The notes beneath the pieces are model-generated. The model searched no databases. It was not told the origin of the DNA and worked only from the letters and a program-made list of their open reading frames with translations. Position numbers and translations under genes: made by a program. 42,055 bases of DNA from an uncultured Sphingomonas sp. GTDB taxonomy: Bacteria; Pseudomonadota; Alphaproteobacteria; Sphingomonadales; Sphingomonadaceae. The stretch spans positions 1-42,055 of the forward strand of contig CAJYIX010000026.1 of NCBI GenBank assembly GCA_913775315.1, in the 5' to 3' direction. Positions 37,682 to 42,055 of this stretch are shown in pieces (positions within the stretch are counted from its first letter, which is position 1; the number at the start of each line of letters is the position of its first letter).

Positions 37682-37736
37682 TTTCGGATTGGCCCCTTCC
37701 AGCGCTCGACGGCCCCGGCGACCGGATGATCCGAAA
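37682..37736. promoter_or_regulatory. Spaced dyad upstream of the winged-helix gene
   Basis: TTTCGGAT (37682-37689) and ATCCGAAA (37729-37736) are a perfect inverted pair separated by 39 bases, in the 190-base gap before a DNA-binding protein gene. Spacing allows binding of two regulator dimers or looping. An autoregulatory operator is a guess; the rest of the gap shows no gene. Confidence 0.3.
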
Positions 37737-37818
37737 TGAAGCAAACGGAACATTTGGGGTCCATGTAACTTGCGTCAATATCGTCTCCGGATCGAAACCA
37801 TCGACAGGGGTGCACGGG

Positions 37819-38763
37819 ATGGAAGGATCGACAAGTTATCTGGGTGCGCTCGACCTTGACGAGCGGGTGGTGGTCGCGATCGGCGATGGCGATGCCGTCG
37901 AACTGATGGCGGAGGCGGCGCGCGCGGCAGGGGCGCGGGTCGCGGGCCGCGTCCCCCTGGCGGAGGGGCCGCGGCGGTTGTCGATGCAGGCGCGGCTTCA
38001 TGTCGTCGCGCTCGACCTGCCCGCCGGGGAGGCGGATGCGACGACGATGGCGGTGCTCGACGCGGCGGCGGCGGCGGCGCATCGCCACGACGCCCTGGTC
38101 GTCGCGGCGTTCCCGCCCGAGGCGATCGACGTGGTCGCGGCGGCACTCGACGGCGTGCGGGCTGAGCTGCTGTGCAGTCCGACGCCGATCGACCGGCTTG
38201 CCGCCTTCGCGCTCGCGGCGCCGCCGTCGCAGACGCTCCACGACGCCGCGCGCGAATCCGACCAGCGGCGGCTGCGCCAGCTGAATGACGAGGTGGCGCG
38301 GATCGCCGAGACGCTCGCGCGGCTCGCGCGGGCCGAGCCCGGCACCGCCGCGCTGATGACGCAGGTAGCAGACCGGGCGCCCGCCTTCCGCGCCTCGCCC
38401 GACGATGGCGAGCCCGCGGTCGATCCCGCCGATATCCGCGCGGCGATTCGCGCGCGCCGGATGCGCGATCAGTTCTTCGCCGGCGACCTATTCGCTGATC
38501 CCGCCTGGGACATGCTGCTCGACCTGTTCGCCGCGCATCTGGAGCATGTGCGCGTCTCGGTCTCCAGCCTCTGCATCGCCGCCTCGGTGCCCGCGACGAC
38601 GGCGCTGCGCTGGATCACGACGATGCGCGAGGCCGGCTTGTTCGAGCGGCATGACGATCCCTTCGACCGCCGCCGCGCCTATGTGGGCTTGAGCGAAACG
38701 GCGGTGACGGGGATGCGGCGATATTGCGCGGCGATCCGGCGCGCGGGGCTGTCCATCCCGTGA
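37819..38763 (+). CDS. MarR-like winged-helix protein with an unknown N-terminal domain
   Basis: A 314-residue protein. The C-terminal part (about 215-305) reads as a winged-helix DNA-binding domain: MRDQFFAGDLFADPAWDMLL, VSVSSLCIAASVPATTALRW (helix-turn-helix), MREAGLFERHDDPFDRRRAY (wing) and VGLSETAVTGMRRY. This resembles MarR-type and related sphingomonad regulators. Residues 1-150 alternate beta strands and helices (RVVVAIGDGDAVELMAEAA, LHVVALDLPAGEAD, DALVVAAFPPEAIDVV), like a receiver or Rossmann-type fold, but the acidic pocket of a receiver is not clear. A coiled helix links them (about 165-190). The start at 37819 is chosen for homology; 37726 is the alternative. Target genes are unknown. 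Confidence 0.7.
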   Translation: MEGSTSYLGALDLDERVVVAIGDGDAVELMAEAARAAGARVAGRVPLAEGPRRLSMQARLHVVALDLPAGEADATTMAVLDAAAAAAHRHDALVVAAFPPEAIDVVAAALDGVRAELLCSPTPIDRLAAFALAAPPSQTLHDAARESDQRRLRQLNDEVARIAETLARLARAEPGTAALMTQVADRAPAFRASPDDGEPAVDPADIRAAIRARRMRDQFFAGDLFADPAWDMLLDLFAAHLEHVRVSVSSLCIAASVPATTALRWITTMREAGLFERHDDPFDRRRAYVGLSETAVTGMRRYCAAIRRAGLSIP

Positions 38764-38820
38764 CGCAACGAGTTGCGATCTCGCGTGTTGAACACGGGTA
38801 ACAGCTCGGAGCAAGTCCCG

Positions 38821-39036
38821 ATGAAATCGCGCTATTTCCTCGCCCTGCCGCCAGTCGCGCTGCTGGCGGCATGCGGCGGCACCGCGACCGATCAGACCGC
38901 GACGACGACGAACACTGGCAACGTCATCCTCAACGATGCGCAGGCGAACATGTCGTTCGAGAACGACGCGATCCTGAACACCGCCGCCGATGATGCCGCC
39001 GCGATGAACGGCGCCGCGCCAGCGAACGGCATGTGA
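38821..39036 (+). CDS. Small predicted lipoprotein
   Basis: A 71-residue protein with a signal peptide ending in the lipobox LLAACGG, so Cys18 should be lipidated after cleavage by Lsp. The mature part is short, Thr/Asn/Ala-rich and acidic (NVILNDAQANMSFENDAILN), without recognised domains. A GGAG ribosome-binding site lies about 11 bases before the ATG at 38821. The stop overlaps the start of the DUF3140 gene (TGATG). Function is unknown. It is too short and low in complexity for a family call, but signal, lipobox and coupling make it a real gene. Confidence 0.75.
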   Translation: MKSRYFLALPPVALLAACGGTATDQTATTTNTGNVILNDAQANMSFENDAILNTAADDAAAMNGAAPANGM

Positions 39037-39374
39037 TGGACGACCCCGAGAAGAAGCAGGTCCGCGACGATTTCGCAGAGGCGGTCAACATGCCGCCGGC
39101 CGCGATCGAGAAGTTTCTCGACACCGAGGAATCGAAATCGGTCGGGCAGAAGCAGGGCGGCGGCGAGAGCGTCGGCCACGCCTCCGGGCGGCGGATCGTC
39201 GAGATCAAACGAACGAAGCAGGCCGACCTGACCGGCGACGACTATGCGCATATGAAGAAGGTGGTGAGCTATGTCCGCCGCCACCTGGCCCAAGGTGGGC
39301 CGAAAGACGACGCCGAACACTCGGACTGGCGCTATTCGCTGATGAATTGGGGTCACGATCCGCTCAAGGATTGA
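39036..39374 (+). CDS. DUF3140 family protein
   Basis: A 112-residue, charged cytoplasmic protein that matches the DUF3140 family: FAEAVNMPPAAIEKFLDTEE, SKSVGQKQGGGESVGHASGR, RIVEIKRTKQADLTGDDYAH, KKVVSYVRRHLAQGG and the terminal WRYSLMNWGHDPLKD. The family is small and of unknown function; the repeated SVG and SGRRIVEI elements are its hallmark. Start is ATG at 39036, sharing a base with the lipoprotein stop; a GTG at 39033 is the alternative. There is no separate ribosome-binding site, so translation probably depends on the upstream gene. Confidence 0.82.
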   Translation: MDDPEKKQVRDDFAEAVNMPPAAIEKFLDTEESKSVGQKQGGGESVGHASGRRIVEIKRTKQADLTGDDYAHMKKVVSYVRRHLAQGGPKDDAEHSDWRYSLMNWGHDPLKD

Positions 39375-39432
39375 GGCGGCCAATTCCCAATCCCCCTTGA
39401 CCCTTCGTTGCGACGCGGCAACGGTCGTCCCC

Positions 39433-40731
39433 ATGTCGATCCTGCCGCTTGCGCTCGCCCTTGTCGCCGCTTCCCCGCAGGAAGTGACCGCTTCGCCGCC
39501 TGCCGACAGCGTCGTCATCACCGCCGACCGGATGATCGACGTCGTCACCGGCAAGGTGATCGAACGCCCCGTGATCGTCGCGACCAGGGGGCGGATCGTG
39601 TCGGTCGTGGGCGAGGGGACGTCGCGGCCCGTCATCCCCGCGGGCGCTCGGCGCATCGACCTGTCCGGCCGCACGCTCGTCCCCGGCCTTATCGACATGC
39701 ACGTCCACCTGACGAGCAACCCCAAATATGGCGGCTACAGCCGCTATCAGTTCACCGACAGCTTCTGGACCGCGCAAGGGGTCGGCAATGCCGAGCGCAC
39801 GCTGCGCGCCGGCTTCACCACCGTGCGCAACGTCGGCAGCGACGATTATGCCGATGTCGGCATCAAGCAGGCGATCGAGGAGGGATGGGTGACGGGCCCG
39901 CGCATCGTCCCCGCCGCCTATGCGCTGGGTGCGACCGGCGGGCATTGCGACGAGACGTTCCTGCCGCCCTCCTACAACAAGAAGTCGCCCGCGGTCGGCG
40001 ACAGCCCGGAGGAACTGCGCCGCCGCGTGCGCGAGCAGCGCAAATACGGGGCCGAGATCATCAAGGCGTGCGCGACCGGCGGCGTCTTCAGCCGCAATAC
40101 CGAACCGGGCGTCCAGCAACTCAGCCTCGATGAGCTCAAGGCGATCGCCGATGAGGCGCATTTCTGGAAGCTGAAGGCCGCCGCGCACGCGCACGGCGCC
40201 GACGGCATCCGCGCCGCGATCGAGGCGGGGTTCGACACGATCGAGCATGTGAGCTTCATCGACGACGCCGGGATCAAGGCGGCGAAGGCGAAGGGCACCT
40301 TCCTCGGCTTCGACATCTACAACACCGAATATACGCTGTCGGAGGGCGAGAAGAACGGCGTCCTGCCCGAGAATATCGAAAAGGAGCGCCGCGTCGGCAC
40401 GATCCAGCGCGAGAATTTCCGCAAAGCGGCGCAGGCGGGGGCGCGGATGATCTTCTCGACCGATGCCGGCATCTATCCGCACGGCGACAATGCGCGTCAG
40501 TTCGCGGTGATGGTCCGCTATGGCCTCACCCCGATGCAGGCAATCCAGGCGGCGACCTCGAATGCGGCCGAAGCGCTGGGGCGTAGCCAAGACGTCGGTG
40601 CGATCGCGGTCGGGCGCTATGCCGACCTTGTTGCGGTTGCGGGCGATCCGCTGGCCGACATCCGCACGCTCGAAAAGCCGGTTGCCGTCATCAAGGGGGG
40701 TGAGGTCGTGGCCGGGACGGTCGCGCCATGA
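39433..40731 (+). CDS. Secreted amidohydrolase, paralogue of the enzyme at 1377-2726
   Basis: A 432-residue amidohydrolase. A short signal peptide (MSILPLALALVAASPQ) precedes the beta-sandwich strand SVVITADRMIDVVTGKVIER. Metal signatures are LIDMHVHLTSN, the Lys in EIIKACATGGV, AAAHAHGADGI, IEHVSFIDDAG and the Asp in FSTDAGIYPHGDNARQF. The layout is that of the imidazolonepropionase-like clade, as in the first amidohydrolase. The YNTEYTLSEGEKNGVLPENI insertion distinguishes it. It should act in the periplasm on an amide or peptide. The start at 39433 gives the signal peptide; a longer frame from 39397 does not. It overlaps the next gene by four bases. Confidence 0.9.
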   Translation: MSILPLALALVAASPQEVTASPPADSVVITADRMIDVVTGKVIERPVIVATRGRIVSVVGEGTSRPVIPAGARRIDLSGRTLVPGLIDMHVHLTSNPKYGGYSRYQFTDSFWTAQGVGNAERTLRAGFTTVRNVGSDDYADVGIKQAIEEGWVTGPRIVPAAYALGATGGHCDETFLPPSYNKKSPAVGDSPEELRRRVREQRKYGAEIIKACATGGVFSRNTEPGVQQLSLDELKAIADEAHFWKLKAAAHAHGADGIRAAIEAGFDTIEHVSFIDDAGIKAAKAKGTFLGFDIYNTEYTLSEGEKNGVLPENIEKERRVGTIQRENFRKAAQAGARMIFSTDAGIYPHGDNARQFAVMVRYGLTPMQAIQAATSNAAEALGRSQDVGAIAVGRYADLVAVAGDPLADIRTLEKPVAVIKGGEVVAGTVAP

Positions 40732-41723
40732 GCCTGATCGCGGCCCTCGCGCTGCTTCAGGTCGCGGCGGCGGCGCCGGTCCCCGTGCCGGCGACCCCCG
40801 ACCTCGGCGCCAATCTCGAGCGGTTCGACTATCCCTTCACCGTCGAGCGGCTGCGCGTGCCCATGGGCGGCGAGGTCGCGCAGATGGCGTTCATGGACGT
40901 GCGCCCGGCGACCGCGAACGGCCGCGTCGCCGTGCTGCTTCACGGCAAGAACTTCTGCGGGGCGACGTGGGAAGCGGCGGCGCGAATGCTCGTCGCGCGC
41001 GGCTGGCGGGTGCTGATCCCCGATCAGATCGGCTTCTGCAAATCGGACAAGCCGGCCGGCGCGCAATATACCCTGTCGGGGCTGGCGGCGAACACCGCGC
41101 GGCTGATGAAGGCGCGGGGCATCCACCGGGCGGTGATCGTCGGCCATTCGATGGGGGGCATGCTCGCGGCACGGTTCGCGATCGACTATCCCGAGCTCAC
41201 CGACCGGCTGGTGATGGTCAACCCGCTCGGCCTGTCGGATCGCGCGGCGGAGGGGGTGCCCTATCGCCCGCTCGCCGACCTGATCGCCGACGAGCGCAAG
41301 ACGACCGCCGCGACGATCAAAGCGTATCAGCTCGCCAATTACTATCACGGCGACTGGCGACCGGCCTATGACCGCTGGGTGCGGATGCTGGCGGGCCAGT
41401 CGGCGGGGGCGGGGCGAGAGGCGGTGGCGAACGCACAGGCCAAGACCAGCGAGATGATCTACACCCAGCCCGTCGTCTACGCCTTCGGGCGGATCAAGGC
41501 GCCGACGACGGTGATCGTCGGCACCCGCGACACGACGGTGTTCGGCAAGCGACAGGCGCCCGCCTCGCTCCAGCAGTTCCTGAAGCCGATCCCCGCGATC
41601 GCGCCGGCCGCGGTCGCGAAGATCCCCGGCGCGAAACTGATGCGGCTCGACGGGGTGGGCCACGCCCCGCAGGTCGAGGCGCCGGACCGCTTCCACGAGG
41701 CGCTGCTCGCCGCGCTCGGCTGA
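40728..41723 (+). CDS. Secreted alpha/beta hydrolase
   Basis: A 331-residue alpha/beta hydrolase with a signal peptide (about residues 1-16). The oxyanion-hole segment is VLLHGKNFCGATW, the nucleophile elbow VIVGHSMGGMLAARF with S141, the acid Asp probably in VIVGTRDTTVFGK, and the catalytic His in LDGVGHAPQVEAP. A cap-like helical insert lies between about 175 and 235. The substrate cannot be inferred; similar enzymes hydrolyse esters, lactones or peptides. The start overlaps the amidohydrolase stop (ATGA), so the two periplasmic hydrolases are probably made together and may act on the same compound. Confidence 0.9.
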   Translation: MSLIAALALLQVAAAAPVPVPATPDLGANLERFDYPFTVERLRVPMGGEVAQMAFMDVRPATANGRVAVLLHGKNFCGATWEAAARMLVARGWRVLIPDQIGFCKSDKPAGAQYTLSGLAANTARLMKARGIHRAVIVGHSMGGMLAARFAIDYPELTDRLVMVNPLGLSDRAAEGVPYRPLADLIADERKTTAATIKAYQLANYYHGDWRPAYDRWVRMLAGQSAGAGREAVANAQAKTSEMIYTQPVVYAFGRIKAPTTVIVGTRDTTVFGKRQAPASLQQFLKPIPAIAPAAVAKIPGAKLMRLDGVGHAPQVEAPDRFHEALLAALG

Positions 41724-41759
41724 CGGGGGCTTCGCTAACGGGGCGGGGGCGGGGCGGTG

Positions 41760-41788
41760 TTGACCGTCCCCCATGCCCCGCGTATAGG
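41760..41788 (+). promoter_or_regulatory. rpsL promoter
   Basis: TTGACC (41760-41765), a 17-base spacer and TATAGG (41783-41788): the best sigma-70-type promoter in the window, as expected for ribosomal protein genes. Transcription should start near 41795, leaving a leader of about 150 bases. A GC-rich hairpin overlaps the -35 box. Confidence 0.75.
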
Positions 41789-41841
41789 CCCGCCGGTTCC
41801 TGTCGGGGTCTTTCGAGTCACGACCGGACATGCGCTGAACG

Positions 41842-41915
41842 TTGCTGGAGACGTCAAAGGCCTGGGCGCGCGCGTCCGGGTCGTTTTCGTATTCGCTCGT
41901 AAAGGGCTCCAGCAA
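41842..41915 (+). promoter_or_regulatory. Structured rpsL leader
   Basis: TTGCTGGAG (41842-41850) pairs perfectly with CTCCAGCAA (41907-41915), enclosing 56 bases that can form at least one inner stem. The structure ends 28 bases before the rpsL ATG and could be a control site for ribosomal protein feedback. Leaders upstream of rpsL are known in some bacteria; this one I do not recognise. Confidence 0.45.
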
Positions 41916-41943
41916 AGTAACCATTTGGAAGGTGAAGGGCTTC

Positions 41944-42055
41944 ATGCCGACGATCAACCAGCTGGTCCGCAAGGGCCGCGAACCGCAGAAGGCCAAGTCG
42001 AAGGTCCCTGCGATGGACCAGAACCCGCAGAAGCGCGGTGTCTGCACCCGCGTCT
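41944..42055 (+). CDS. rpsL: 30S ribosomal protein S12, N-terminal part (cut by window edge)
   Basis: The first 37 codons of S12: [16 protein letters not shown], then [19 protein letters not shown] and TRV at the edge. This is unmistakable; the family start is MPTINQLIRKGR. S12 sits in the decoding centre of the small subunit. A GGAAGG/GAAGGG ribosome-binding region lies just upstream. In most bacteria rpsG, fusA and tuf follow, so the str operon probably continues outside the window. Confidence 0.98.
   Translation, partial: MPTINQLVRKGREPQKAKSKVPAMDQNPQKRGVCTRV

Noticed and set aside
40617-42047. A 476-codon minus-strand open frame reaching the window end
   Set aside because: It runs antisense to an alpha/beta hydrolase and through the rpsL promoter and start, so it cannot be a real gene.

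Overview
This is a 42 kb stretch of a GC-rich alphaproteobacterial chromosome, most likely from a sphingomonad (Sphingomonas or a close relative). The lineage call rests on gene content: a CcrM-type GANTC methyltransferase with a C-terminal RAMA-like domain, the nucleoid protein GapR, a class I lysyl-tRNA synthetase, a MetX/MetW pair, an HWE-family histidine kinase and a flagellar operon headed by a FlbD-like sigma-54 activator. It is an assignment from recognised families, not from a database search. I see no insertion sequence, prophage, CRISPR array, tRNA or rRNA gene.

Layout. 1-4871: the N-terminal part of an OmpR-type response regulator (cut by the window edge), a DUF1003 membrane protein and gapR on the minus strand; a secreted amidohydrolase on the minus strand; then DUF1272, a thiD-glyoxalase fusion and rnhB, overlapping on the plus strand. 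4868-20234: an apparently single minus-strand flagellar operon, read from right to left: FlbD-like activator, fliE, fliF, fliG, fliH, fliI, fliJ, fliK, fliL, fliM, fliN, fliO, fliP, fliQ, fliR, flhB, fliD, fliS. Most neighbours overlap or lie within 16 bases; the largest gap is 46 bases before fliD. 20493-21323: a flagellin gene diverging from that operon, with a structured 5' leader, a structured 3' UTR and a strong intrinsic terminator. 21473-27241: an overlapping three-gene signalling operon (large hybrid kinase, CheR-type methyltransferase, receiver-PAS-HWE-kinase-receiver protein) without cheB.

27471-36549: a degenerate RBBP9/YdeN-like hydrolase, a DUF1206 membrane protein, metX-metW (minus), hisC-tyrA (plus), class I lysK (minus), a bestrophin-like channel and ccrM (plus). 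36558-42055: folP, a winged-helix regulator, a small lipoprotein coupled to a DUF3140 protein, a second secreted amidohydrolase coupled to an alpha/beta hydrolase, and the start of rpsL with a clear promoter and a foldable leader, marking the edge of the str ribosomal operon.

How the parts fit. The flagellar operon supplies the MS ring, C ring, export gate, export ATPase, hook-length ruler, cap and filament chaperone. FlhA, the rod and hook genes, the stator and the chemotaxis core are not in the window. The activator gene has a near-perfect CtrA-like box just upstream, and ccrM, gapR and the two-component genes have GANTC sites in their control regions. This suggests cell-cycle control of the kind known in Caulobacter. 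I found no convincing wholly new system. The most notable items are a FliM without the CheY-binding motif, a ThiD-VOC fusion, a catalytically dead hydrolase, the cheB-less kinase/CheR operon and several structured or leaderless 5' ends.
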